Shown: in pieces, positions 49,183 through 57,296 of the stretch
Position numbering within the stretch: the stretch's first letter is position 1
Layout of the letters: the number at the start of each line of letters is the position of its first letter
Source: Paractinoplanes atraurantiacus
Lineage (GTDB): Bacteria > Actinomycetota > Actinomycetes > Mycobacteriales > Micromonosporaceae
Direction: 5' to 3'
Assembly (NCBI RefSeq): GCF_900215205.1
Contig: NZ_OBDY01000019.1
Span: 1-64,000 of the forward strand
DNA: 64,000 nucleotides
The notes under the pieces: model-generated
Databases searched by the model: none
What the model was told of the DNA's origin: nothing
What the model saw: only the letters and a program-made list of their open reading frames with translations
Made by a program: the position numbers and the translations under genes

Positions 49183-49473
49183 TCATGTGATGGCTGCGCG
49201 AATGCCTATCAACAGCACGTCGCCCAAGAGGATCAGGGCACCGCCGATGGCGAGCATGCGAGAAGACGCTGCTGGCTCGCGCGACGTCATGGAGCGGATG
49301 ACGAACGCCGCGCCGGCCAGGTTGACCGGGCCACCGATGAACACGGGGATCAACTCGTTGTCCGCTGCGCCGGGGTCAGTCGCGAGCAACGTGAAGCTGA
49401 GAACTGGAATGAACGCGAGGAAGAGCAGGCCTAGACCGCTGTACCAGCGCAACTGACGAGTCGCATCGATCAT
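49183..49473 (-). CDS. Small integral membrane protein
   Basis: 96 residues with three hydrophobic segments (WYSGLGLLFLAFIPVLSFTL, VFIGGPVNLAGAAFVI, MLAIGGALILLGDVLLIGI). No recognised family. It lies 40 bp upstream of the EspC-like gene on the same strand and is probably the first gene of that operon, perhaps linked to it in function. Confidence 0.65.
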   Translation of the reverse strand: MIDATRQLRWYSGLGLLFLAFIPVLSFTLLATDPGAADNELIPVFIGGPVNLAGAAFVIRSMTSREPAASSRMLAIGGALILLGDVLLIGIRAAIT

Positions 49474-49654
49474 TAAGCGCCGTCTTCCCTTCGCGTCATA
49501 GATCTCGCCTGTCCCTAACTCTGTGAGCGCCCCAGAGTAAAAACGGTAATATTCGATGGAAAGTGGCTGAGCGCCTACTTGCTCCGCGCCTACCTATGAC
49601 GTCGCGCCTCGACTAGAGGCCCTCCCGTCGAGAGCTCCGCCACCCGCGGTTCTC

Positions 49655-49674
49655 GTGGTCGCACCATGGTCGCG
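49655..49674. repeat. Possible integrase/excisionase arm site, right
   Basis: GTGGTCGCACCATGGTCGCG, two changes from 28471-28490, 118 bp inside attR. The 318-bp region from 49474 to the att repeat otherwise contains only a terminator. Confidence 0.4.
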
Positions 49675-49731
49675 ATGAGCGAGATTGACTGGTCCGCGAT
49701 GAGATCGAATGAGACTCAGCCGACGAATGCC

Positions 49732-49774
49732 GAACCCCCGTCCGCCCTGCGTTCGCGCAGGTCGGCGGGGGTTC
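49732..49774. terminator. Hairpin just inside attR
   Basis: GAACCCCCG and CGGGGGTTC arms close a structure that includes an inner CCTGCG/CGCAGG stem, 18 bp before the att repeat. It would stop transcription between the element and the tRNA gene. Confidence 0.75.
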
Positions 49775-49791
49775 TTGCTGCTCAGGATCGA

Positions 49792-49852
49792 GCGGAGGGC
49801 GTGGGATTCGAACCCACGATGAGTTTCCCCATACCGGTTTTCAAGACCGGCG
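49792..49852. repeat. attR, 61-bp direct repeat within tRNA-Ser
   Basis: Identical to 28366-28426. It lies in the 3' part of the intact tRNA-Ser gene, so integration kept the gene functional. Confidence 0.93.
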
Positions 49853-49877
49853 CCATCGGCCACTAGGCGAGCCCTCC
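49793..49877 (-). tRNA. tRNA-Ser(UGA)
   Basis: 85 nt. Acceptor stem GGAGGGC pairs with GCCCTCC, the anticodon loop CTTGAAA gives UGA, the T arm CGTGGGTTCGAATCCCACG is canonical, and a long class II variable arm is present. CCA is not encoded. It reads UCA and UCG-type serine codons and is the integration target of the AICE. Confidence 0.95.
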
Positions 49878-50095
49878 CGATGTTGCTGTCTCAGTTTGCC
49901 AGACGGGGTGAGCCGTGTCGGCAGGCACTCGCGAAGCAACTTGTATCAAGGTTGTGAAAATGGCTCTGAACTGGGGAAACCCTGCTCCCTGACGTGGGCG
50001 TGACGGTTGACACGGCATCGACGTGGATGTTTATCGTTCACTGTCTTTACTTTTCCCGGCCTTGGCCCCCACCTCCGGCAAGGGAGTCCCCGACC

Positions 50096-51940
50096 ATGTC
50101 CAGCAGGAAGATCGGATGGGCCGCCTCGGCGGCCCTGGCCGCGTCGGCGGCCGTGCTGATCGCGCCCCAGGCGTCCTACGCCGCGGGTGAAGCCGTCAAT
50201 GTCTATCTGACCACCACCAGCGACAGCGGCGGCCGTGTCGTCTCGCGTGGGCTTCAGCAGCAGGCCGCGGTTGCCTTCGGCAGCAGCTCCGGCACCGCCA
50301 ACCAGACCATCACCGTCAACGAGAACACCACCTACCAGCAGTTCGAAGGGGCCGGAGCTTCTTTCACCGACACCGCCGCCTTCGACATCCGGGGCAGCGG
50401 CGCCCTCTCCGCGGCCACCCAGAACGACGTCATGACCAAGCTTTTCAGCCCGACCGCCGGCATCGGGGTCAGCGCCCTGCGCAACGTCATCGGGTCGTCC
50501 GATCTGGCCCAGAACAATTTCTCGTACGACACGACGTGCTGCGACCTGAACGACTTCTCGCTGAGTCGTGACGCCGACGTGATGGCCTTGACCAAGCAGG
50601 CCGTCGGGCTCAACCCGTCGATGTTCGTCATGGCGTCGCCCTGGTCGGCGCCGCCGTGGATGAAGGACAACAACGCGTACAGCCAAGGCTGGTTGCAGTC
50701 GCAGTACTACCCGGCCTACGCGCAGTATTTCGTGAAGTACATCCAGGGCTATCAGTCGCAGGGTGTGCCGATCCGCTATGTCACCGCGCAGAACGAGCCG
50801 ACCTGCTGCGCCGGCTATCCGTCGATGCAGTGGAACGCGGCCGGCCTCCAGTACTTCTCCAAGACCAACCTGCTTCCGGCGCTTCAGGGGGCCGGGCTGA
50901 ACACCAAGCTTCTCGTCGGCGACTGGAACTTCGACACCTACGACACGTGGGTGGCTCCTCTGCTCGCCGACACCGCCATCCGCAACCACCCGAACTTCGG
51001 TGGTGTGGCCTGGCACGACTACGGCGGCAACCCGTCCACCGCGACCGCCGTGCACAACCAGTATCCGCAGGTCAACGCGTACATGACCGAGCATTCGGGT
51101 GGCACCTGGGTGAGCAACCAGCACGCCGAGGACATGGGTGACCTGATCGACTACTTCCGCAACTGGGGCCGTAGCTGGACGAAGTGGTCGATGGCCGTGG
51201 ACGAGAACATGGGGCCGCACAACGGCGGCTGCGGCACCTGCACCGGCCTGGTCACCGTGCACCGCAACGACGCCCGGCGCGGGCAGGTCGACTACACCAT
51301 CGAGTACTACACGATGGGTCACCTGACCAAGTTCGTCCGGCCCGGTGCCGTGCGGATCGACTCCTCGGCCAACGGCACCGTCCCGAATGTCGCCTTCCGC
51401 AATTCGGACGGCTCGAAGGCGCTGATCGCCTACAACACCAGCGGCAGCACGCAGAGCGTCAAGGTGAACTGGGGCGGGCAGTCCTTTGTCTACAGTCTTC
51501 CGGCGCGCACCTCGGCCACCTTCACGTGGAGCGGGACGCAGTCCGGAAGCGGAAGCACCGGCGGAACGATCAAGGGTCTGGGCGGGAAGTGCCTGGACGT
51601 GACCGGCAGCTCCACGGCCAACGGCAACCAGCCGCAGATGTGGGACTGCACCGCCGGCAACACCAACCAGCAGTGGACCCGCAACGCCGACGGCACGATC
51701 ACCGGGCTCGGCAAGTGCCTCGACGTAGCCAACAACTCGACCGCCGACGGCGCCGCCGTTCACCTCTGGGACTGCATCGGCAGCGTCGCGAGTCAGAAGT
51801 GGACGGTCACCTCGGGCGGAGACATCGTCAACACCGCCTCGGGCAAGTGCCTCGACGTCAAGGACAACAGCACGGTCAACGGCACAAAACTTCAAATTTG
51901 GGCCTGTACGGGCGCCGCGAACCAGAAATGGTCACTCTGA
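50096..51940 (+). CDS. Secreted GH30-family glycosidase with ricin-type (CBM13) lectin domain
   Basis: 614 residues from ATG 50096 (AAGGGA upstream). Sec signal peptide of about 31 residues ending ASYA-AG. The catalytic domain starts at YQQFEGAGASFTDTAAFDI (GH30 hallmark), with acid/base E234 in TAQNEPTCC and nucleophile E332 in YMTEHSGGTW. The C-terminal 125 residues are a ricin B trefoil with three QxW/CLDV repeats. Likely an extracellular beta-1,6-glucanase/galactanase or xylanase attacking plant or fungal walls. The first gene right of the AICE; the 218 bp between it and the tRNA hold its promoter. Confidence 0.92.
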   Translation: MSSRKIGWAASAALAASAAVLIAPQASYAAGEAVNVYLTTTSDSGGRVVSRGLQQQAAVAFGSSSGTANQTITVNENTTYQQFEGAGASFTDTAAFDIRGSGALSAATQNDVMTKLFSPTAGIGVSALRNVIGSSDLAQNNFSYDTTCCDLNDFSLSRDADVMALTKQAVGLNPSMFVMASPWSAPPWMKDNNAYSQGWLQSQYYPAYAQYFVKYIQGYQSQGVPIRYVTAQNEPTCCAGYPSMQWNAAGLQYFSKTNLLPALQGAGLNTKLLVGDWNFDTYDTWVAPLLADTAIRNHPNFGGVAWHDYGGNPSTATAVHNQYPQVNAYMTEHSGGTWVSNQHAEDMGDLIDYFRNWGRSWTKWSMAVDENMGPHNGGCGTCTGLVTVHRNDARRGQVDYTIEYYTMGHLTKFVRPGAVRIDSSANGTVPNVAFRNSDGSKALIAYNTSGSTQSVKVNWGGQSFVYSLPARTSATFTWSGTQSGSGSTGGTIKGLGGKCLDVTGSSTANGNQPQMWDCTAGNTNQQWTRNADGTITGLGKCLDVANNSTADGAAVHLWDCIGSVASQKWTVTSGGDIVNTASGKCLDVKDNSTVNGTKLQIWACTGAANQKWSL

Positions 51941-51974
51941 GTTTTCTGTCGTACCCCTCGGGCACGATAGGGGC

Positions 51975-52937
51975 ATGCACGCGATCGTGATCGAGGACAA
52001 GAAGCTCGCCCTCCGTGAGGTGCCCGACCCGGTGCCGGCGGAGGGCGAGGTCGTTGTCGACGTCACCGCCGCCGGTGTCAACCGGGCCGACGTCTCCCAG
52101 CGCCAGGGCTTTTATCCGCCACCGCCCGGCGCTTCGGCCTATCCGGGTCTCGAGTGCGCCGGCGTGATCAGCGCGATCGGCCCGGGCGTGAGCGGCCATC
52201 ACGTCGGCGAGCGGGTGAGCGCGCTGCTCTCCGGGGGTGGCTACGCGCAGCGGGTGGCCGTGCCGGCCGGGCAGCTGCTGCCCGTCCCGACCGGTCTCTC
52301 GCTGCACGAGGCGGCCGCGCTGCCCGAGGTCAGCTGCACGGTCTGGTCCAACTCGGTCGACCGCGACCGGCTGCGCAAGGGCAAGACCTTCCTCGTGCAC
52401 GGCGGCGGCAGCGGCATCGGCACGTTCGCCATCCAGCTCGGCCACGCGCTGGGCGCCACGGTGATCACCACCGCCCGCGCGAGCAAGCACGACCGGCTGC
52501 GCGAGCTCGGCGCCGACCTGTGCATCGACTACACGACCGACGATTTCGTGTCCGCCACAAAGGACTTCACCGATGGCGCCGGCGTCGACGTGGTGCTCGA
52601 CATCGTCGGGGCGAAATATCTCGCGCGCAACGTCGAGGCCCTCGCGCCGAACGGCCGGATCACGGTCATCGGCATGCAGGGCGGCCGCAAGGCCGAGCTC
52701 GACCTCGGCCTGCTGATGGCCAAGCGCGGCTCGATCTCGTCGACGTCGCTGCGGGCCCGGCCGCTCGCCGACAAGGCCCGCATCGTGTCGGCGGTGGCCC
52801 GCGACGTCTGGCCGCTGGTCGAGGCCGGGGCGATCAAGCCGATCATCCACACGACGATGCCGCTCGCCGAGGCGGCCGAGGCGCACAGCCTGATGGAGTC
52901 GAGCGACCACCTGGGCAAGATCCTGCTGCTTCCATGA
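51975..52937 (+). CDS. NAD(P)H-quinone oxidoreductase (zinc-independent MDR family)
   Basis: 320 residues of the medium-chain dehydrogenase fold: GroES-like N-terminus (AAGVNRADVSQRQGFYPPPPGASAYPGLECAGVI), cofactor loop LVHGGGSGIGTFAIQLGHALGATVITTA, no structural zinc cysteines. This is the QOR/PIG3 group, which reduces quinones with NADPH. The glycosidase gene ends 35 bp before it; the two are probably independent. Confidence 0.9.
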   Translation: MHAIVIEDKKLALREVPDPVPAEGEVVVDVTAAGVNRADVSQRQGFYPPPPGASAYPGLECAGVISAIGPGVSGHHVGERVSALLSGGGYAQRVAVPAGQLLPVPTGLSLHEAAALPEVSCTVWSNSVDRDRLRKGKTFLVHGGGSGIGTFAIQLGHALGATVITTARASKHDRLRELGADLCIDYTTDDFVSATKDFTDGAGVDVVLDIVGAKYLARNVEALAPNGRITVIGMQGGRKAELDLGLLMAKRGSISSTSLRARPLADKARIVSAVARDVWPLVEAGAIKPIIHTTMPLAEAAEAHSLMESSDHLGKILLLP

Positions 52938-53082
52938 TCAAACGTCTCAGGGGCGAAATTACCACCTTCGAGTGACTGATCCGGCGTCTTTATGACAGGT
53001 TGGTCCGGATTTGCGGCGTGGTGACGTCGTCACGGGCCGTGGGCGGCACAGCATGAGGGCCGCACTCGACCCGGGAGGTCTC

Positions 53083-53697
53083 ATGACCGACACGCCGCTG
53101 CGCCCCGCCCGATTGGCCCCGGCGGGAACAGAGCCGGCCACAAGCAAGCCGGCCGGAACGATGCCGGTGGCGGCGGATCATCCGCCGGCTGGAGCTGGGC
53201 CGGGCGGAAGACGCCGATGGCCGTGGCTCGTGGGGGCCGCGGTCGCCGTGATCGCGCTCGGAACGGCGGCATTTGCCGCGACCCGTGACGAGCCGGCGCC
53301 CGCGCCGGAGCCGCCGCGCGCCTTCGAAGGCCATTTCCAGCTCACCGTCACCGGTAGCCGCTGCGGGGTGCCCTCGGTCGGCCCGCAGGAGCTTCCGCAG
53401 CGCGCCGCCGGCCAGTTCTGCCTGGTCGACGTGGCCGTGCACAACTCGGGAGCCGAGGCCGAACTGCTCGATCCGGGCGCCCAGCGGGCGATCGACTCCC
53501 AGGGCGCCGAGCACCCCGTGGCCGATCAGGCGCTGGTCTTCTTGAACGAGCCCCAGCCCACGCTCCTCGAGGAGATCGCGCCCGGCGCCACGGTGAAGGG
53601 CGTCCTGCCCTTCGACGTTCCGGCCGGCGTGCAGTTGTCCGAGCTGGTGCTGCACACCGCCATGGACAGCACCGGGGCTCGCGTCCCGGTCAGTTGA
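53083..53697 (+). CDS. Membrane-anchored DUF4352-type protein
   Basis: 204 residues from ATG 53083 (GGGAGG upstream; another ATG at 53053 lacks a good site). A proline/alanine-rich cytosolic start, one membrane segment (WPWLVGAAVAVIALGTAAF), then an extracytoplasmic immunoglobulin-like domain (GQFCLVDVAVHNSGAEAELLDP; GVLPFDVPAGVQLSELVLH) of DUF4352 type. Role unknown, probably cell-surface. The 260 bp after it contain no gene. Confidence 0.75.
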   Translation: MTDTPLRPARLAPAGTEPATSKPAGTMPVAADHPPAGAGPGGRRRWPWLVGAAVAVIALGTAAFAATRDEPAPAPEPPRAFEGHFQLTVTGSRCGVPSVGPQELPQRAAGQFCLVDVAVHNSGAEAELLDPGAQRAIDSQGAEHPVADQALVFLNEPQPTLLEEIAPGATVKGVLPFDVPAGVQLSELVLHTAMDSTGARVPVS

Positions 53698-53958
53698 AGC
53701 AGATCACGGGCATATTTCGGAAATCTAATTCAGTCGATCGACACCTCAAAAGTCCTTTCTTTCCCCGATTGGGCGAGGGTGATTGTGTGAAATCAGCCGC
53801 GAAACATTCCTGATGTGTGTTGGCATGATCGACGGAATTAGCGAGATGTCCGGGTTCCCATTGCCGTGCGTCTAACGCACGGTGTCCGGCGCGGCATGCG
53901 GTAATGCCACGTCGACAGGGATTCGCGCGAGTGCCCCGGGCCGATTTCGGAGGCAACA

Positions 53959-55164
53959 CTGCATCGTCCGTCCCCGAGCCGGGCCTTGACCGCCGGCGCG
54001 TTAGCGCTGGCCGTCATCTCACCGGCCCTAGACCCTGCTGAGCACGTTGCCGAGGCCGCACCGCCCGCCGAGCACGCTGGTTCCGACCAGACCGCCGCCG
54101 CATTCGCGGAGACGGAAGCCGCGCGCGTAGCCGCCTCCGAACGTGCCTCAAGGACCCACGAGCGCCGCACAGCCGGGGAACGCCGGCTCGCCGCGGCCCC
54201 GCTCGCTCTCCACACGCTCGCCGGCGGCACCCCCCTGCCGGAGATGAGCCCCGAAGCTTACGAGGAGGTCCGCCACGAGGCAGTCCGGACCGCGGTCGCC
54301 CTGACCGTGGCCGACGAACGGGAGGCCCTGCGCGGCCCGGCCGCCGAAGCCGCCGCCGAGGCCCGTGAAGTGCTCCGCGAGGGCACCCACCCGCTCCGCG
54401 AAGGCCCGCAGTTGCTGCGTGAAGACCTGGGAATGCTGGGCGAAGGCCCCAGACTGCTGGGCGTAGGGGAAGGGCCGGGAATGCCGCGCGGAGGCCGGCA
54501 ACTGCTGAGCGCGGGAGGCCCCGCGCCGCTGCAGATGGTTCCGCAGGCTCTGGCCGGCATGGCGAAGGCGCTGCCGGTCGCCGCCCGGGAAGTGGCCATG
54601 CGGGAAGTGGCCATGCGCCAAGCGGCCGTCCGCAAGGCCGCCCTCCGGGTCCTGGCCGCTCGCAAAGCCGCCGTCAAGGCCGCCGCGCGGGCCGAGCGGG
54701 CCGAGCGAATGGCCCGCGCGAAGGCCCGGGAACGGGCTCACAAGCGGGCCGTACGCATGCGGGCGGTCACCCGGGCGGTGATCACCCGCCACACGACAGC
54801 CCGGAGGGCCCCGCGCGTCGTCCCCCTCGGCGGCGGCATGACGGCCGTCATCGCCTTCGCCCGCTCCCAGGTGGGCAAGCGCTACGTTCACGGCGGCACC
54901 GGCCCGTTCGGCTTCGACTGCTCGGGCTTCACCAAGCGGGCGTACGCCCTGGCCGGCATCCACCTGCCGCACTCGTCCGGCGCGCAGGCGGCCCGGGCCC
55001 GCAGCATCTCGACCGGCGAGGCCCGGCCCGGCGACCTGGTCGTCGGCCCGGGGCATGTGGGCATCTACATGGGCCGGGGCATGATGATCGACGCGGGCAA
55101 CTCCCGTACCGGAGTCGTCTACCGCAAGCTCTATTCGGGCCTGCACGTCGAGCGCTTGAAATAG
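53959..55164 (+). CDS. Secreted NlpC/P60 peptidoglycan hydrolase with a likely CTG start
   Basis: 401 residues if translation starts at CTG 53959, which has GGAGG five bases upstream and gives a proper signal peptide (HRPSPSRALTAGALALAVIS). The in-frame TTG at 53986 has no ribosome site. An Ala/Glu-rich helical region with LLREG/LGEGP repeats (about residues 135-200) and a long Arg/Ala coiled region lead to a C-terminal NlpC/P60 domain with C321 (DCSGFT) and H366 (GHVGIYMG). A D,L-endopeptidase cleaving stem peptides; the odd coiled middle may bind wall or partner. Confidence 0.82.
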   Translation: MHRPSPSRALTAGALALAVISPALDPAEHVAEAAPPAEHAGSDQTAAAFAETEAARVAASERASRTHERRTAGERRLAAAPLALHTLAGGTPLPEMSPEAYEEVRHEAVRTAVALTVADEREALRGPAAEAAAEAREVLREGTHPLREGPQLLREDLGMLGEGPRLLGVGEGPGMPRGGRQLLSAGGPAPLQMVPQALAGMAKALPVAAREVAMREVAMRQAAVRKAALRVLAARKAAVKAAARAERAERMARAKARERAHKRAVRMRAVTRAVITRHTTARRAPRVVPLGGGMTAVIAFARSQVGKRYVHGGTGPFGFDCSGFTKRAYALAGIHLPHSSGAQAARARSISTGEARPGDLVVGPGHVGIYMGRGMMIDAGNSRTGVVYRKLYSGLHVERLK

Positions 55165-55190
55165 GGACGGAGGGCTCGCAGAATCAGCCC

Positions 55191-55838
55191 ATGCTGAGCG
55201 ACCTTTGGCCGCTGTATCGGCTGGTTCTGCGCACTCCCCGGCTGGAATTACGTTTTCCCGGCGAGGACCATCTCGGCGAGCTGGCCCGGCTCGCCGCCGA
55301 TGGTGTGCACGACCCGGCGGTACAGCCTTTCGCCGCCGCCTGGACCGACGCGCCACCGGCCGAGGTCGCCCGCAGCGTCCTTCAGTGGAACTGGCGGCTG
55401 CGGGCCGACTGGAGCCCGGGCAGGTGGGAGCTCGGCCTGGTGGCGATCGCCGACGGCCGGGTCGTCGGCACGCAGGGCATCGGCGCCGACGACTTCGCCG
55501 TGCTCCGCGAGGTCGGCACCGGGTCGTGGCTGGGCCGCGCTCATCACGGCCGGGGCTACGGCACCGAGATGCGGGCCGCCGTGCTCGAGCTGGCCTTCGC
55601 CGGGCTCGGCGCCGAGTTCGCGACCTCCGAGGCCTTCGCCGACAACCACGCGTCGTACGCGGTCTCGCGCAAGCTGGGTTACGCCGACGACGGCATCGCC
55701 CGGCACGCCATCCGCGACCGGGTCACGACCGGCCGGCGGCTGCGCCTCGACCGGGCTTCGTGGGAGGCGGCGCGATCCATCCCCGTACACATGGAAGGTC
55801 TTGATCTTTGCCGGGAGATGTTCCTAGGACCGGGGTAG
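55191..55838 (+). CDS. GNAT-family N-acetyltransferase
   Basis: 215 residues. RimJ/RimL-type GNAT: LVLRTPRLELRFPGEDHLGEL near the start, acetyl-CoA loop region GSWLGRAHHGRGYGTEMRAAVLELAF and the asparagine/serine motif ADNHASYAVSRKLGY. Substrate unknown. 27 bp after the NlpC/P60 gene; its 3' end overlaps the convergent kinase gene by 15 bp. Confidence 0.9.
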   Translation: MLSDLWPLYRLVLRTPRLELRFPGEDHLGELARLAADGVHDPAVQPFAAAWTDAPPAEVARSVLQWNWRLRADWSPGRWELGLVAIADGRVVGTQGIGADDFAVLREVGTGSWLGRAHHGRGYGTEMRAAVLELAFAGLGAEFATSEAFADNHASYAVSRKLGYADDGIARHAIRDRVTTGRRLRLDRASWEAARSIPVHMEGLDLCREMFLGPG

Positions 55839-57029
55839 CGTCAGCCGGACCGTGGTGCCGACGCCCGGTTCGCTCTCCAGGTGCACGCTGCCGTGATGGG
55901 CGTCGATGATCGACTTGACGATGGCCAGGCCGAGGCCCGGGCCCTGGGCCGCCATCACCTCGGCCGCCTGGCAGCGGTAGAAGCGGTCGAAGACGTGCGG
56001 CAGCTCGTCGGCCGCGATGCCCACCCCGTTGTCGGTGATGATCAGCTCGGGCTCGTCGTCGGCGGTGGAGTCGATGGTGATCTCGCCACCGGGGTCGGTG
56101 AACTTGATGGCGTTGACCATGAGGTGGTTGAGCGCCTGGGCGATCCGCTTGGCGTCGCCCCGTGCCGGCACCGCCCCCTCGGTCCGGTCGCGCAGCTTGA
56201 CCTCGCGGTGATCGGCGAGGGGCCGGCACGCCGCCACCGCCTGGTGCGCCAGGTCGGCCAGGTCGATCTCGGCCAGGTCGAGCTGCATCCGCTCGTCGGT
56301 GAGCCGCGCGACCAGCAGCAGCTCGTCGATGAGCCGCAGCAGCCGGTCGGAGTTGCGCGACATGACCGACAGGAAGCGGCGGGACGTGTCGGGGTCGAAA
56401 TCGTCCTCGAGCAGCATCTCCAGATAGCCGCGAATGGTGGACAGAGGTGTCCGCAGCTCGTGGCTGACCGTGGCCAGGAATGAGTCCTTCATCCGGTCGA
56501 GCTGGCGCGTCCGGTCGGCGATCTCGCCGGCGTGCCGGGCGTAGCGGCGCAGCTCGAGCTGGACCGCGGCGTGCTTGGCCAGGCTGCGCAGGGCGCGCCG
56601 CTGCGACGAGGTGAGCGTGCGGGGCACGTGGTCGACGACGCAGACCGTGCCGACCGAGTACGTGCCGTCGAGCACCACCGGCGCCCCCGCGTAGAACCGC
56701 ACCCCGCCGGCCTCCTGGAGCACCACCGGGTTGTCGGCGAACCGCGGATCGACGGTGGCGTCGGGCACCTCGAGCAGGTCGTGCCCGTGGATGGTGTGTG
56801 AGCAGAACGACAGGTCCCGGTCGGTCTCGTCCAGGTCGAGGCCGACCTTGGCCTTGAACCACTGCCGGTCCCGGTCGACCAGGCTGACCAGTCCCATCGG
56901 TGTCCCGCAGATCTCCGACGCGAGCAGGGCGATGTCGTCGAAGTCCTCCTCGGGAGGCGTGTCGAGCACCTGTGCGTCGTGCAGCGCAGCCAGCCGGGCC
57001 GGTTCGTTGGCGGGCAGCGGCGCTCTCAT
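55824..57029 (-). CDS. GAF-domain sensor histidine kinase
   Basis: 401 residues. GAF domain at about 20-160 (FDDIALLASEICGTPMGLVSLVD; FCSHTIHGHDLLEVPDATVDPRF), a coiled linker, HisKA with phospho-acceptor H190 in ATVSHELRTPLSTIRGYL, and HATPase with N box LNHLMVNAIKF, G1 ELIITDNGVGIAADEL and G2 GPGLGLAIVKSII. No membrane segment, so it is a soluble kinase. No response regulator gene is adjacent; its partner must be elsewhere. Confidence 0.92.
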   Translation of the reverse strand: MRAPLPANEPARLAALHDAQVLDTPPEEDFDDIALLASEICGTPMGLVSLVDRDRQWFKAKVGLDLDETDRDLSFCSHTIHGHDLLEVPDATVDPRFADNPVVLQEAGGVRFYAGAPVVLDGTYSVGTVCVVDHVPRTLTSSQRRALRSLAKHAAVQLELRRYARHAGEIADRTRQLDRMKDSFLATVSHELRTPLSTIRGYLEMLLEDDFDPDTSRRFLSVMSRNSDRLLRLIDELLLVARLTDERMQLDLAEIDLADLAHQAVAACRPLADHREVKLRDRTEGAVPARGDAKRIAQALNHLMVNAIKFTDPGGEITIDSTADDEPELIITDNGVGIAADELPHVFDRFYRCQAAEVMAAQGPGLGLAIVKSIIDAHHGSVHLESEPGVGTTVRLTLPRS

Positions 57030-57076
57030 GGCCTGATCGTCTCACCTGGGATGCCCGGATAAGGCCGGATAAAGCA

Positions 57077-57108
57077 GTCGGCATCTGCTCGAGCGAGCAG
57101 ATGCCGAC
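57077..57108. repeat. Perfect 15-bp inverted repeat with 2-base centre
   Basis: GTCGGCATCTGCTCG and its complement flank only AG. Outside the arms, GATAA and TTATC also pair imperfectly, giving about 50 bp of near-symmetry in the 267-bp divergent gap between the kinase and PEBP genes. Too tight for an ordinary terminator loop; could be an operator. Confidence 0.55.
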
Positions 57109-57296
57109 TTGCTTATCGCCATCGGGCGCGGGGATCTCTGCCGCACACACCCGATCGGATGTCGGAAAGAAGCATCACCCGGCACGCGGGACACGCCGCG
57201 CACCCCGTGTGCGTCCGCCCGATCGGGTGACAGCCCGGCGTTTCGGGCTAGTCTGCGAGGGAGAGCAACCCACGTATGGCCGGAGGACGAATCACC

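Larger units (their letters stand above)
28366..49852. mobile_element. Integrated AICE (actinomycete integrative and conjugative element), about 21.5 kb
   Basis: Bounded by 61-bp direct repeats of a tRNA-Ser 3' end. It contains excisionase, tyrosine integrase, FtsK-like translocase, DUF2637 and DUF6284 genes, a replication protein and GntR regulators: the standard AICE set for excision, rolling or theta replication, and transfer of double-stranded DNA. Cargo genes occupy 28.5-34.4 and 44.9-49.5 kb. All core genes appear intact, so it may still excise. Confidence 0.88.

Noticed and set aside
49946..51895. 649-codon minus-strand frame opposite the GH30 gene
   Set aside because: The plus strand encodes signal peptide, catalytic glutamates and lectin repeats; the antisense product has none.
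53700..53958. Cyclic-di-AMP (ydaO-type) riboswitch upstream of the NlpC/P60 gene
   Set aside because: Such riboswitches are known before actinobacterial NlpC/P60 and rpf genes, but I could not find the conserved core in this leader.
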